DNA of 28,896 bases from Clostridiaceae bacterium (GTDB lineage Bacteria > Bacillota > Clostridia > Oscillospirales > Butyricicoccaceae): positions 1 through 28,896 of the forward strand of contig JAEDEU010000009.1 in NCBI GenBank assembly GCA_016293155.1, read 5' to 3'. Positions 14,538 to 23,975 of the stretch are shown here, piece after piece. Under the pieces are notes generated by a model. That model saw only the letters and a program-made list of their open reading frames with translations, had not been told where the DNA came from and searched no databases. The position numbers and the translations under genes are program-made. The first letter of the stretch is position 1, and every line of letters starts with the position of its first letter.

Positions 14538-15581
14538 CTACTCACTTCCGACTGTTTCGCTCTCCACTCTGCGCCGCAGCTGCCCGCAGGACGCATCAAT
14601 ATCCGGTCCCAGCGTGCGCCGCACCGTCGCGGTGATGCCGCTGTTCTCCAGAATCTTCTGAAAAGCGAGGATGTTTTTTCTGGTCGATGCCCGCAGTCCG
14701 CTCTCCGTAACGTTGTTGAGCGGAATCATATTGACATGCGCCGGCCGGCCTTTGAGCAGCTTAGCCAGCTTATGCGCCTGCCACGGGCGGTCACTGACGC
14801 CGTCAATCATCGCATATTCATACGAAATACGGCGTCCGGTGATATCAAAATAGTTTTTGCACGCCTGCACCAGCATTTCCACCGGATAGCTGTTGTTGAC
14901 CGGCATGGTGCTGCTGCGGCTTTCGTTGTCCGGCGAGTGCAGGGAAATCGACAGCGTGATCTGTAATTTTTCCTGCGCGAGCTTTTCGATCATCGGCACC
15001 AGACCGCTAGTGGACAGCGAAATATGGCGCTGACCGATATTCAAGCCGTCCGGATCGCCGACCAGACGGATGAATTTGAGCACATTGTCATAGTTGTCGA
15101 GCGGCTCTCCGGTACCCATCAGCACGATATTGGAGATACGCTCGCCGGTATCCTTCTGCATAAACAGAATCTGATCCAGAATCTCACCGGCAGACAGGCT
15201 GCGCACCAGTCCGCCGATGCCGGACGCACAGAATTTACATCCCATGCGGCAGCCGACCTGACTGGATACACACGCGCTGTTGCCATGCTTATAGCGCATA
15301 AATACGCTCTCGATCAGATTGCCGTCGTGCAGTCTCCATAAGTATTTGACCGTTCCGTCCAGCTTGGAAACCTGCTTGCGGACGATCTCCGGAGCAGTCA
15401 GCAGATAATGCTCTGCCAGCTGTGTGCGCAGATCCTTGGAAAGATCGGTCATCTCATCAAAGGATGTGACACCCTGATGCAGCCAGCGAAAAACCTGTTT
15501 TGCGCGAAATGCCTGCTGTCCCATCTGTTTCAGCTCAAGCTTCAGCTCTTCCGGATTCCGGCATTTAATTTCTGGTTTCAT
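14538..15581 (-). CDS. rlmN: 23S rRNA (adenine-2503-C2)/tRNA methyltransferase RlmN
   Basis: A 347-residue radical-SAM enzyme that methylates C2 of A2503 in 23S rRNA and A37 of some tRNAs. The iron-sulfur cysteines are C111, C115 and C118 (GCRMGCKFCASG). Cys104 (ACVSSQ) and a C-terminal Cys in DASCGQL fit the two catalytic cysteines, and Glu91 is at the proposed general-base position. The N-terminal helical RNA-binding domain is present. Start supported by GGAG; 18 bases follow the rsmB stop. Without the Cfr-specific context I call it RlmN and not Cfr. Confidence 0.96.
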   Translation of the reverse strand: MKPEIKCRNPEELKLELKQMGQQAFRAKQVFRWLHQGVTSFDEMTDLSKDLRTQLAEHYLLTAPEIVRKQVSKLDGTVKYLWRLHDGNLIESVFMRYKHGNSACVSSQVGCRMGCKFCASGIGGLVRSLSAGEILDQILFMQKDTGERISNIVLMGTGEPLDNYDNVLKFIRLVGDPDGLNIGQRHISLSTSGLVPMIEKLAQEKLQITLSISLHSPDNESRSSTMPVNNSYPVEMLVQACKNYFDITGRRISYEYAMIDGVSDRPWQAHKLAKLLKGRPAHVNMIPLNNVTESGLRASTRKNILAFQKILENSGITATVRRTLGPDIDASCGQLRRRVESETVGSE

Positions 15582-15599
15582 GATACATACTCCGATATA

Positions 15600-16946
15600 T
15601 TATTGATAGTAAGGCATTTTACGAAATTTTGCAACAAAAAATCCGTCGGTTTTATGAATATGCGGCAGCAGTGTAATCATGCCGTCCACCGTTTCTTCAC
15701 AAACCGGCAGTGAAAACGAGCACAATTCAAACTCCGGATGCGCTTTTTGGAATCTTTTTACGATTTCCTGATTTTCCCGCCGCAAAATGGTGCAGGTAGA
15801 ATACACCAGCGTGCCGCCGTCCTTCACATAGCGTGCGCAGTTTTCCAGAATGGCATACTGCAATTCGGGCAGCTGCTCCAGCTCGGCAGGATCCTTATAG
15901 CGGATCTCCGGCTTTTTGCGAATGATGCCCAAGCCGGAGCATGGCACATCACACAGCACATAATCCGCAGAAGCCTCCCATTCGGGAACAAACTCGGATG
16001 CATCCTGCAAAGCGGGATGCAGAATGCTCAGTCCCAGACGCGCTGCGCCCTCTCTGATCTTATTCAGCTTGTGGTCAAAAATATCACACGAGCGAATCGC
16101 TCCGGTGTTGTTCATGCGCTCTGCGGCAAAAAAGCTCTTGCCGCCCGGTGCGCTGCAACAGTCAATCATCACCGAGCCGGGCTGCGGATCGAGCGCCCAG
16201 ATGCTCATCTGGCTCGCGCCGTCCTGCACGGTTACCGCTCCGTCTCGGAAAAGCGCCAGCTCGCGCAGGCTTCCGGTGCCGGTACAGGTGATGCAGTTCG
16301 GAATGGTTTCATGCAGCTCTGCCTTGATGCCCGCATCCAAGAGCGTTTTCAGCACGCTTTCCGTCTGCGCACGCAGGGTGTTGACACGCAGGACGGTCGG
16401 CGCAGGCTGATTGTTCGCCTGCATCATGAGCCGTGCCTGCTTGTATCCGTACTCCTCGCACAGCAGCGTGCTCAGCCAGAGCGGATGACTGAATTCCAGT
16501 GCATAGTACTCCTCCTTGGTCGGACAGTCCGGTCGCGGCAGGTCATCGCACTGCCGGTCTACCGAGCGCAGTACGGCATTGACAAAGCCGATGGTCTGCT
16601 TGCGTCCGCGGCACAGCCGCCGCGCCAGCTCTACGCTCTCATTGATCGCCGCGGAATTCGGGATTCTGTCCATCCACACCATCTGATACACGGCAAGGCG
16701 CATCAGGTCGAGAATGCGCGGTTCAATCTTCTTCAGCCGGGTATGCGAGAATTTGGTCAGATACCAATCGCACATCGCCTGATGCTGAAGCACTCCGCCC
16801 ACCAATGCGGTTGCAAGTGCGGTATCACGCGGGGAAAGATGCTTTGCGTAGCGATCAACCGCCTGCGCGCTCCACGCGCCCTCCTCATGAATGGAAAACA
16901 GCGCCAGCGCAGCGGCTTCGCGCGCGCCATGTCGTTCAACGGTCAT
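15600..16946 (-). CDS. rsmB: 16S rRNA (cytosine-967-C5)-methyltransferase RsmB
   Basis: A 448-residue protein with an N-terminal NusB-like RNA-binding domain (about 5-135) and a C-terminal Fmu/Sun methyltransferase domain. The SAM motif CSAPGGK is at 264-270. The two catalytic cysteines of m5C enzymes are Cys336 (CDVPCSGLG) and Cys385 (VYSTCTI). It overlaps the end of the metallopeptidase gene by 11 bases and has AGGAGG seven bases upstream of its ATG. Length and domain order are standard. Confidence 0.96.
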   Translation of the reverse strand: MTVERHGAREAAALALFSIHEEGAWSAQAVDRYAKHLSPRDTALATALVGGVLQHQAMCDWYLTKFSHTRLKKIEPRILDLMRLAVYQMVWMDRIPNSAAINESVELARRLCRGRKQTIGFVNAVLRSVDRQCDDLPRPDCPTKEEYYALEFSHPLWLSTLLCEEYGYKQARLMMQANNQPAPTVLRVNTLRAQTESVLKTLLDAGIKAELHETIPNCITCTGTGSLRELALFRDGAVTVQDGASQMSIWALDPQPGSVMIDCCSAPGGKSFFAAERMNNTGAIRSCDIFDHKLNKIREGAARLGLSILHPALQDASEFVPEWEASADYVLCDVPCSGLGIIRKKPEIRYKDPAELEQLPELQYAILENCARYVKDGGTLVYSTCTILRRENQEIVKRFQKAHPEFELCSFSLPVCEETVDGMITLLPHIHKTDGFFVAKFRKMPYYQ

Positions 16947-17667
16947 TGTTCGACCTCCTGCCCAGTACCATCGCCAGCAGTCTCAGCAGCTGTGCGAGCG
17001 AGGCCGCCAGTGCGGCAACATAGGTCATTGCGGCAGCTGTCAGCGTTTTGCGTGCCATCGGCAGCTCGTTTTCACCCAGCAGACCGCCGCCGAGCGCCTT
17101 CAATGCCCGTCGGGAGGCGTCCAGCTCCACCGGCAGGGTAATCAGCTGAAACACGGTTGCCAGTGCATACAGCGCCACGCCCGCAAACAGCAGCACGCCG
17201 TAATTGAGCACAAAGCCGAGCAGCAGAATCGGCCACGCCAGCTTGGAGCCGAAATTGCACACCGGAATGATCTTCATGCGCAACTGAATCAGCGCATAGC
17301 CCTTGGCGTACTGCACTGCATGACCCGCCTCGTGCGCCGCCACGCCCACTGCGGCAACCGAATCCGATCCGTAAACCGTGTCGGACAGCCGGATCACATT
17401 GCCCCGCGGGTCATAATGATCGGTCAGACTGCCTGACACATGCTCAATCCGCACATTCCCCACGCCGTTTGCACGCAGAACCGCCTGCGCCGCCTGTGCG
17501 CCGGTCAGTCCGCGCCTCGTGTGCACCGAGGAATAACGCTTGAACGTGGAATTGACACTGTACTGCGCCCACGCGGTAAAAATCACGCAGACGAGAATCA
17601 GTACAATCGAAACGGTATACAGCGTATTTCCTCCACCGTATCCATATCCATAATAGCCATACATCAT
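16936..17667 (-). CDS. YugP-like zinc metallopeptidase, membrane-bound
   Basis: A 243-residue membrane protein with an N-terminal Tyr/Gly-rich stretch (3-13), a membrane helix (15-35), the zinc site HEAGH (112-116), and two or three hydrophobic segments after it (about 130-185 and 215-235). It belongs to the DUF2268/YugP-type neutral zinc metallopeptidases; no substrate is known. The start at 17667 has AGAAGG six bases upstream; ATG 17664 is an alternative. It is inserted between fmt and rsmB, a place where B. subtilis has no such gene but many Clostridia do. I infer a quality-control or surface-processing role without direct support. Confidence 0.88.
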   Translation of the reverse strand: MMYGYYGYGYGGGNTLYTVSIVLILVCVIFTAWAQYSVNSTFKRYSSVHTRRGLTGAQAAQAVLRANGVGNVRIEHVSGSLTDHYDPRGNVIRLSDTVYGSDSVAAVGVAAHEAGHAVQYAKGYALIQLRMKIIPVCNFGSKLAWPILLLGFVLNYGVLLFAGVALYALATVFQLITLPVELDASRRALKALGGGLLGENELPMARKTLTAAAMTYVAALAASLAQLLRLLAMVLGRRSNNDR

Positions 17668-17692
17668 GGTCGCCCTTCTTTCAAAAGGTGAA

Positions 17693-18628
17693 TTACTGTC
17701 CCAGCACGGTTCCTTCCGGAATCGCATGTCCGCGCAGATAATCGGTCGCGTTCATGCGCTTGGAGCCGACCGCCTGCACCTGACCGATCTTGAGCACAGC
17801 ACCGTCGCCGCAGACGACAAACAATCCCTTTTTCGGATCTGCTTCGATTACCGTTCCGGCAGGCTTTTGGCTGGTACGGTCAGTTTTTCTCGTTTGGAAC
17901 AGCTTTATCCGCGCGCCGTTGTACGTTGTCTCCGCAACCGGCCACGGATCCAGTCCGCGCACCTGATTGTGCACCTGCTGTGCGGACTTGCTCCAGTCCA
18001 CTGTTACAATGTCCTTGCCGAGCATGGAGGCATAGGTAGACTGTGTGCTGTCCTGCGGACGGCGTTCCATGCCCTCCGGCAGACGGCGCAGGGTTTCGGA
18101 AATCAGATCCGCACCCATCACCGCCAGACGGTCAAACAGCTCGCCTGCCGTCTCGTTTTCACCGATTTCGGTCTGCTCGGTCAGCAGCATATCGCCGGTA
18201 TCCAGACCCTTATCCATGTACATCGTGGTCACGCCCGTGACCGCCTCACCGTCCAGCACGGACCACTGAATCGGCGCCGCGCCGCGGTATTTTGGCAGCA
18301 GCGAACCATGTACGTTGATGCAGCCGTATTTGGGCAGATTCAGCACGTATTCCGGCAGCAGCTTGCCGTATGCGACAACCACGATCACATCCGGATTCAG
18401 CTCCCGCAGCAGCTCCAGCTGGCTTTCGTTTTTGAACGACTCCGGCTGATAGACCGGCAGATTGTGCTGCATCGCCAGCACCTTGACCTCCGGCGGCGTC
18501 ATGATTTTCTTTCTGCCGCGCGGCTTGTCCGGCTGGGTGAACACGCCCGCGATTTCATGCCCGTCGTCAATCAGACGCTGGAGCGATGCAACCGCAAAAT
18601 CCGGCGTACCCATATAAACAATTCTCAT
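17693..18628 (-). CDS. fmt: Methionyl-tRNA formyltransferase
   Basis: A 311-residue enzyme that formylates initiator Met-tRNA using 10-formyltetrahydrofolate. The catalytic Asn105, His107 and Asp144 are in INVHGSLLPKYRGAAP and GLDTGDML. The C-terminal OB-like tRNA-binding domain is present (about 205-311). It begins three bases after the def stop. Together with def it sets and removes the N-terminal formyl group. Confidence 0.97.
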   Translation of the reverse strand: MRIVYMGTPDFAVASLQRLIDDGHEIAGVFTQPDKPRGRKKIMTPPEVKVLAMQHNLPVYQPESFKNESQLELLRELNPDVIVVVAYGKLLPEYVLNLPKYGCINVHGSLLPKYRGAAPIQWSVLDGEAVTGVTTMYMDKGLDTGDMLLTEQTEIGENETAGELFDRLAVMGADLISETLRRLPEGMERRPQDSTQSTYASMLGKDIVTVDWSKSAQQVHNQVRGLDPWPVAETTYNGARIKLFQTRKTDRTSQKPAGTVIEADPKKGLFVVCGDGAVLKIGQVQAVGSKRMNATDYLRGHAIPEGTVLGQ

Positions 18629-18631
18629 GAA

Positions 18632-19096
18632 TTACTCCGTTTCTATAAACTCCGATACCTTCTCAATGAACACATGACCGTCCAGATGGTCGATCTCATG
18701 CAGGAATGCACGCGCGGTCAGGTGCTCTCCGGTGACCTCAAACCACTCGCCGTTGCGATCCTGTGCGCGCACCGTGACCACATCCGGACGAGTGACATAT
18801 CCATACTTGCCCGGGAAGCTCAGACAGCCCTCGCCGTCCGTCTGCTCGCCGGAGGAAGCAATGACCTCCGGATTAATCAGCTCAATGATCCGGTCGTTGT
18901 TCAGGGTATCCAGCACCACGCAGATGCGGCGCAGAATGCCGATCTGAGGTCCGGCAAGACCGACTCCGTTGGCATGCAGCATGGTATCCTTCATGTCATC
19001 CAGAATGGAATGCAGACGCGCGTCAAATTTTTCTACCTTATGGCAGCGCTTCCGCAGAATCGGATCGCCGTCCATTACAATATTGCGAACACTCAT
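18632..19096 (-). CDS. def: Peptide deformylase
   Basis: A 154-residue metal hydrolase that removes the formyl group from new proteins. The three family motifs are intact: GVGLAGPQ (44-51), EGCLS with metal ligand Cys91, and HEIDH (133-137) with His133, His137 and catalytic Glu134. The start at 19096 has AAGGAG nine bases upstream; an in-frame ATG much farther upstream would run through the priA-def gap. Length fits the shorter (type 1-like) class. Confidence 0.96.
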   Translation of the reverse strand: MSVRNIVMDGDPILRKRCHKVEKFDARLHSILDDMKDTMLHANGVGLAGPQIGILRRICVVLDTLNNDRIIELINPEVIASSGEQTDGEGCLSFPGKYGYVTRPDVVTVRAQDRNGEWFEVTGEHLTARAFLHEIDHLDGHVFIEKVSEFIETE

Positions 19097-19212
19097 GTTA
19101 TTGTTCTCCTTTTTGATGCGAAAATCAACTGTAAAAATAGCTAAAGAACTGCGGGCAGAGATGCTGTGTTTTCCACCTCCGCACCATTTTCCCCTGTTAA
19201 ACAGGGAGTTCT

Positions 19213-21654
19213 TTAAACATCCTGCGGATTTACGTCCGCAAACAGGGACACACCGCGGTTTCGGTTGTCCCCGGCAAATTCCTTCAAAATTCCGCCGATC
19301 AGGGCACGGCGGCGCTTTCCATCCGGACACCGGATGGTCAGATGATACCGGTACCGGTTGTTCACGCGCAGAATCACCGCGGGAGCCGGTCCGAGCACCG
19401 GATAGCGGAAGTCCGCAAACGCCCCGTTCATCAGCCCCTCAATGCGCTGTTTGACGCGGATCATCGCCGCGAGCACATCGCGTTCGCGCTCGCCGACTGC
19501 CGTCAGCAGAACAATCTGCCGGATGGGCGGACACATCAGTGCCTGCCGCATGGCGATTTCGTTCTCGTAAAAGCGCTCATAATCCTGCCGCGCGGCAGTC
19601 AGAAGCACCGGATGCTCGGGAGAATAGGTCTGGATCACTGCCCTGCCCTGCGTGCTGCGCCGTCCTGCGCGCCCGACCACCTGCGTGATGAGCGAAAATG
19701 CCCGTTCCCGCGCACGGTAATCCTGTGCGTGCAGCGACTGATCCGCATCCACAACACCGACCAGCGTGACGGATTCAAAATCCAATCCCTTCGTCACCAT
19801 CTGGGTACCGATCAGAATGTCCGCCTCGTGCTCGGAAAACTGCTTGAGCAGACGCTCATGCGCGTTTTTGCTCATCGTGGTATCCGCATCCATGCGGAGA
19901 ATCCTCGCCTGCGGAAACAGTGCCGTAAGCTCCTCCTCCAGCTTCTGTGTTCCGGTGCCCTCGGTTTTGAGGTGTGTGCTGCCGCACTCCGGACAGCGCA
20001 TCGGAAGCGGAATCGAACGCCCGCAGTAATGGCACATCAGGCGATGATTGGCGGAATGATAGGTCAGCGACACACTGCACGACGGACACTCCGGCGTCCA
20101 GCCGCAGGCGGTGCACGTGACCTGACGCGCTGCGCCTCGGCGGTTCAGAAACAGAATGGTCTGCTTGTTCTGCGCCAGCGTCTGCGCAATGCTTTGACCG
20201 AGCACATCTCCGATGCTGCCCTCGCGTGCCGTGCCGCGCAGATCCGCAATGACAACCTCCGGCAGCTCGGTTCCTGCATAGCGTTCACGCAGCGTAAAAA
20301 CCGGATATCTGCCGCACTTCGCACCGTAGTATGTTTCGACCGATGGCGTTGCCGAGCCGAGCACCAGCAGTGCATTTTCACGCACAACGCGGTATTTGGC
20401 GATATCCCGCGCGTGATAACGCGGCGGATGTTCGGATTTATATGCGCCGTCCTGCTCCTCATCTATGACGATCAGACCCAGATTATTGACCGGCGCAAAT
20501 ACGGCGGAACGCGTGCCGATCACCACACGCGCCGCGCCGCTCTGGATGCGCTTCCAGCTGTCATAGCGTTCTCCGACCGACAGCGCGGAATGCAGCACCG
20601 CGGTCTGCTCCCCGAAATGCGAGACAAACCTGCGAATCATCTGCGGCGTCAGACCGATTTCCGGAACGAGCAGAATGGCACCTCTGCCCTGCTCCAGCGT
20701 GCGCCGAATCAGGCTCAGATACACCTGTGTTTTGCCGCTGCCGGTCACCCCGAACAGCAGCGCTGCGGCCGCCTGCCTGCGGTCGAGCAGTACACGCATA
20801 CCGTCATATGCCTGCTGCTGCTCCGCATTCAGCACAAACGGCTCCGCCGGCGGAATATTGGAAAAATCCGGCAGGCGGAACGCTTCCTCATACCATTCGC
20901 GCAAAATATTTTGACGAACCATCGAGCGCAGTGTGTCAGATGACACTCCGGTCAGATACATCAGCTCGCGCCGTGCCATCGCGCCCTCCGAAGCAAGGCA
21001 GCTCACCACATCCAGACGGACCGTGCTTCTGCCGCGCTCCACGCGGCGCATCGCCTCCTCGACAGGCATATCCAGCGCATACATCCGGATCGTCTGATCG
21101 CCGACTTTGCGGTCAAAGCTGCTGTGAAACTGCAAAATATGCTTTTCTTGCAGCGTTTTCAGCGCCGATGCCGGCACCTTGCCGCCGCACGCCTGCGCCA
21201 GCTCACGGGTGGTCAGCTCGCGTGCACCCTTATTGAACAGTGATAAGGTGTTATTTTTCTCCGCCAGCTCTGCCAGCTGCTCGTCCGAAATGTCCTCGCA
21301 GACGCTCCAGCTCTCACGGCGGTCAAACCACAGTCCGGTCGGCAGCATACTCTTGGCGCATTCATAGAATGTGCAGTACAGTCCGGAGCACATCTGCGCC
21401 GCCAGATGCAGCAAAGATTCGGACAGCACCGGTGCCTCGTCCAGTACAGCCAAAACTGTCTTGAGTTTGTATTGTCCGGTATCCTCTCCCATCGTCACGA
21501 CAAACGCTTCACATTTGCGGTTGCCAATGCCAAACGGAACAAGTACCCGAACGCCCGGAACAACATCTTGAATCAGCTGCTCCGGGACGTAATAATCATA
21601 TAATCGGTCAATCGCATAGGTCGCCTGACTGACCGCCACCCGGCAGACCGTCAT
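19213..21654 (-). CDS. priA: Primosomal protein N' (replication restart helicase PriA)
   Basis: An 813-residue superfamily-2 helicase that reloads the replisome at collapsed forks. The N-terminal 3'-end-binding and winged-helix domains occupy about 1-270. Walker A is GVTGSGKT (302-309) and Walker B is DEEQ (398-401). Eight zinc-binding cysteines lie at 514, 517, 523, 526, 541, 544, 554 and 557, between helicase lobes. The ATG overlaps the coaBC stop (ATGA). A 116-base gap to def follows, in which I see only a weak five-base hairpin and no convincing terminator or promoter. Confidence 0.97.
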   Translation of the reverse strand: MTVCRVAVSQATYAIDRLYDYYVPEQLIQDVVPGVRVLVPFGIGNRKCEAFVVTMGEDTGQYKLKTVLAVLDEAPVLSESLLHLAAQMCSGLYCTFYECAKSMLPTGLWFDRRESWSVCEDISDEQLAELAEKNNTLSLFNKGARELTTRELAQACGGKVPASALKTLQEKHILQFHSSFDRKVGDQTIRMYALDMPVEEAMRRVERGRSTVRLDVVSCLASEGAMARRELMYLTGVSSDTLRSMVRQNILREWYEEAFRLPDFSNIPPAEPFVLNAEQQQAYDGMRVLLDRRQAAAALLFGVTGSGKTQVYLSLIRRTLEQGRGAILLVPEIGLTPQMIRRFVSHFGEQTAVLHSALSVGERYDSWKRIQSGAARVVIGTRSAVFAPVNNLGLIVIDEEQDGAYKSEHPPRYHARDIAKYRVVRENALLVLGSATPSVETYYGAKCGRYPVFTLRERYAGTELPEVVIADLRGTAREGSIGDVLGQSIAQTLAQNKQTILFLNRRGAARQVTCTACGWTPECPSCSVSLTYHSANHRLMCHYCGRSIPLPMRCPECGSTHLKTEGTGTQKLEEELTALFPQARILRMDADTTMSKNAHERLLKQFSEHEADILIGTQMVTKGLDFESVTLVGVVDADQSLHAQDYRARERAFSLITQVVGRAGRRSTQGRAVIQTYSPEHPVLLTAARQDYERFYENEIAMRQALMCPPIRQIVLLTAVGERERDVLAAMIRVKQRIEGLMNGAFADFRYPVLGPAPAVILRVNNRYRYHLTIRCPDGKRRRALIGGILKEFAGDNRNRGVSLFADVNPQDV

Positions 21655-22841
21655 CGGCTCTGCTTCAGCGCCAGCAGGCGGTCGAGCAGAATTTCTGCAA
21701 CACTGCCCTTGCCCATCAGCTCAAGCGGCTCCACGCGTCCGTCGCGGTACAGCAGCGTGACCACGTTGGTATCGCCGGCAAAGCCCGCGCCTGCAACCTT
21801 GAGGTTGTTCGCCACGATGACATCACAGTTTTTGCTCTGTAATTTTTTCGTGGAATTCTCCAGCAGATCACGGGTCTCCATGGAGAAGCCGCAGATCACC
21901 TGATCCTCGCGGCGCAGCGTGCCAAGCTCCTTTAAAATATCCGGATTGCGCACGAGCGGAATGCTCATATCGCCTTCCTTTTTCTTGATCTTGTCATCCT
22001 GGAACTGTGCCGGACGGTAGTCGCCCACAGCCGCCGCCTTGATGACAAAATCCGATTTCGGCAGCGCCTTCAGCACCGCCTCGCGCATTTCGCACGCGGA
22101 CTGGATGCGCACCATTTCCGCGCCTGCAACCGGCTCCAGAGCCACCGGTCCGCTGATCAGCGTGACCGAAGCACCGCGGCGCAGTGCATTTTTGGCAATC
22201 GCATAACCCATCTTTCCGGTGGAGTGGTTGGACAGAAACCGAACCGGATCGAGCGCCTCACGGGTCGGTCCCGCGGTGACGGTGACGTGCATTCCCGCCA
22301 TATCCTTCTCTGTCAGTGCGGACAGAATTGCCTCCTCGATCACTGCAACATCCGCGAGCTTTCCCTTTCCGGAATCGCCGCACGCCAGATGACCGGATGC
22401 CGGCTCGACAAACAGCGCGCCGCGCGCCTTGAGCACAGCAATATTTTCCTGAACCGCCGGATTTTCATACATTCCGGTGTTCATCGCCGGCGCAAACAGA
22501 ATCGGTGCACGGGTTGCCATCAGCGTGGTGGACAGCATATCGTCCGCGATGCCGTGCGCCGCCTTGCCGATGATATTTGCCGTCGCGGGAACAATCGCAA
22601 ATACATCCGCCGCCTTTGCCAGCGAAATGTGCTCGACCTCCCACGTAAAGTCACGGTCAAACATATCCGTGACCACGCGTGCGCCGGACAGCACCTCAAA
22701 TGTCAGCGGCTGAACGAATTCACACGCGGATTTGGTCATGATGACCTTGACTGCAATATCCTGCTTTCTCAGCCGGCTGACCAGATCACATGCCTTATAC
22801 GCTGCAATGCCGCCGGTCACGCCGAGAACGACTGTTTTCAT
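21651..22841 (-). CDS. coaBC: Bifunctional phosphopantothenoylcysteine decarboxylase / phosphopantothenate-cysteine ligase
   Basis: A 396-residue fusion enzyme for two steps of coenzyme A synthesis. The FMN-dependent CoaC part (about 1-180) shows GVTGGIAAYK (7-16), the active-site His71 (VEHISLAKAAD), the PAMNTGM loop and a later Cys in ACGDSGKGK. The CTP-dependent CoaB part (about 185-396) shows the GPTREALDPVR loop and the AAAVGDYRP lysine region. It overlaps rpoZ upstream and priA downstream, each by ATGA, so translation of the three is coupled. Confidence 0.97.
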   Translation of the reverse strand: MKTVVLGVTGGIAAYKACDLVSRLRKQDIAVKVIMTKSACEFVQPLTFEVLSGARVVTDMFDRDFTWEVEHISLAKAADVFAIVPATANIIGKAAHGIADDMLSTTLMATRAPILFAPAMNTGMYENPAVQENIAVLKARGALFVEPASGHLACGDSGKGKLADVAVIEEAILSALTEKDMAGMHVTVTAGPTREALDPVRFLSNHSTGKMGYAIAKNALRRGASVTLISGPVALEPVAGAEMVRIQSACEMREAVLKALPKSDFVIKAAAVGDYRPAQFQDDKIKKKEGDMSIPLVRNPDILKELGTLRREDQVICGFSMETRDLLENSTKKLQSKNCDVIVANNLKVAGAGFAGDTNVVTLLYRDGRVEPLELMGKGSVAEILLDRLLALKQSR

Positions 22842-23116
22842 TCCGCTTCCTCTGCCTCCGGAGCTTCCTCGGTAACAGCAGAACCGAGAACGATGGTCTG
22901 AACCGGCTGCTCAACAACCGGACGCGGTCCCTCACGGTATTCAATGGTGCCGTCTGCAATCTCATCCAGTGCGATCTGAACGGTCTTTTCATCCGGATTC
23001 GGAATCTCATAGTCCTTGTCCTCTGCGATGTCTCGTGCGCGCTGAGCCGCCAGATTGACCAGCAGATAACGGTTATTGACCTTCTTCATCAGATCCTGCA
23101 TAGACGGTTTTAACAT
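22838..23116 (-). CDS. rpoZ: RNA polymerase omega subunit
   Basis: A 92-residue protein. The N-terminal part MLKPSMQDLMKKVNNRYLLVNLAAQRAR carries the omega pattern (short helix, then N-R-Y-x-L-V-x-x-x-A-x-R-A-R), followed by an acidic tail rich in Glu. Omega helps assemble and stabilise the beta-prime subunit. AAGGAG lies about 11 bases before the chosen ATG; a slightly longer form from an upstream ATG would include the RBS itself. It sits 45 bases after gmk, as in B. subtilis. Confidence 0.93.
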   Translation of the reverse strand: MLKPSMQDLMKKVNNRYLLVNLAAQRARDIAEDKDYEIPNPDEKTVQIALDEIADGTIEYREGPRPVVEQPVQTIVLGSAVTEEAPEAEEAE

Positions 23117-23161
23117 AATATGATACACTCCTTCAATCAATTACAAATACAAAAATTCGGC

Positions 23162-23722
23162 TTAACAGCCCTCTCTGCGAATAATGGACACAAGCTCTAC
23201 TGCTGCGCGTACCACGTGATCGTTGACAATCTGATAGTCAAAATGATCGCGCTGGCTCATTTCCCATTCCGCCTGCTTGAGGCGTTTTTCAATCTTTTCC
23301 GGGGTTTCGGTACCGCGTCCGATCAGACGGCGGCGCAGTTCCTCCATGGACGGAGGCAGAATAAATATCATGACCGCCTCCGGGCAGCGTTCCTTCACCT
23401 GCAAAGCACCCTGCACCTCGATCTCCAGCAGAACATTTTCGCCCTTGTTCAGGTGCTCCTCCACCGGCTCGCGCAGCGTACCGTAGGAGTTGTCCGCAAA
23501 CTGGGCATATTCCAAAAATGCCTCCTCACGGATCTTCTGCTCAAACTGCTCCTTGGTCAGGAAATAATAATGAACGCCCTCCTGCTCACCCTTGCGCGGT
23601 GCACGTGTCGTGGCAGAAATCGAGGTGAACAGATTCAGCCGCTCCCGCTCCATCAGCTTGCGCACCGTGCCTTTTCCCACACCGGACGGACCGGTCAGTA
23701 CAAACAGTGTACCTTTATTCAT
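23162..23722 (-). CDS. gmk: Guanylate kinase
   Basis: A 186-residue kinase that converts GMP to GDP with ATP. The P-loop GPSGVGKGT is at 11-19, the GMP-binding region includes TTRAPRKGE and VHYYFL, and the lid and C-terminal helices are complete. The ATG at 23722 has GGAGG five bases upstream; the ATG four codons earlier is part of that RBS. It overlaps remA by eight bases. Confidence 0.97.
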   Translation of the reverse strand: MNKGTLFVLTGPSGVGKGTVRKLMERERLNLFTSISATTRAPRKGEQEGVHYYFLTKEQFEQKIREEAFLEYAQFADNSYGTLREPVEEHLNKGENVLLEIEVQGALQVKERCPEAVMIFILPPSMEELRRRLIGRGTETPEKIEKRLKQAEWEMSQRDHFDYQIVNDHVVRAAVELVSIIRREGC

Positions 23723-23972
23723 GAGTACCTCCATTCTCTTCCCCTTCGGTTCTTCCGCTCAGGGTCTCGGGCGGAAGCGCAGACAGCACAATATGATCGC
23801 TGTCCATGACGAGCACGGAACGGGTGCGCCGTCCATAGGACGCGTCGATCAGCATACCGCGCTCGCGCGCTTCCTGTACAATACGTTTAATCGGAGCGGA
23901 ATCCGGCGATACAATGGCAATCATGCGCTCCGATGAAACCAGATTGCCATAGCCGATATTGATGAGCTTCAT
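23715..23972 (-). CDS. remA: RemA-like regulator (DUF370)
   Basis: An 85-residue DUF370 protein. The stretch INIGYGNLVSSERMIAIV at the N-terminus and DASYGRRTRSVLVMDSDHI in the middle are family hallmarks. In B. subtilis RemA is a DNA-binding activator of biofilm matrix and osmoprotection genes; the targets in this organism are unknown. It has the same place, between yicC and gmk, as in B. subtilis. It starts three bases after the yicC stop. Confidence 0.93.
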   Translation of the reverse strand: MKLINIGYGNLVSSERMIAIVSPDSAPIKRIVQEARERGMLIDASYGRRTRSVLVMDSDHIVLSALPPETLSGRTEGEENGGTHE

Positions 23973-23975
23973 CGC

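Noticed and set aside
19192..19206. Hairpin CCCTG/CAGGG between priA and def as a terminator
   Set aside because: The stem is only five bases and is followed by GAAAATGG on the minus strand, not a T tract.
17666..20943. Long plus-strand open frames opposite yugP, fmt, def and priA
   Set aside because: These are shadows of well-recognised minus-strand genes, with His/Gln/Arg-rich low-complexity translations and no family match.
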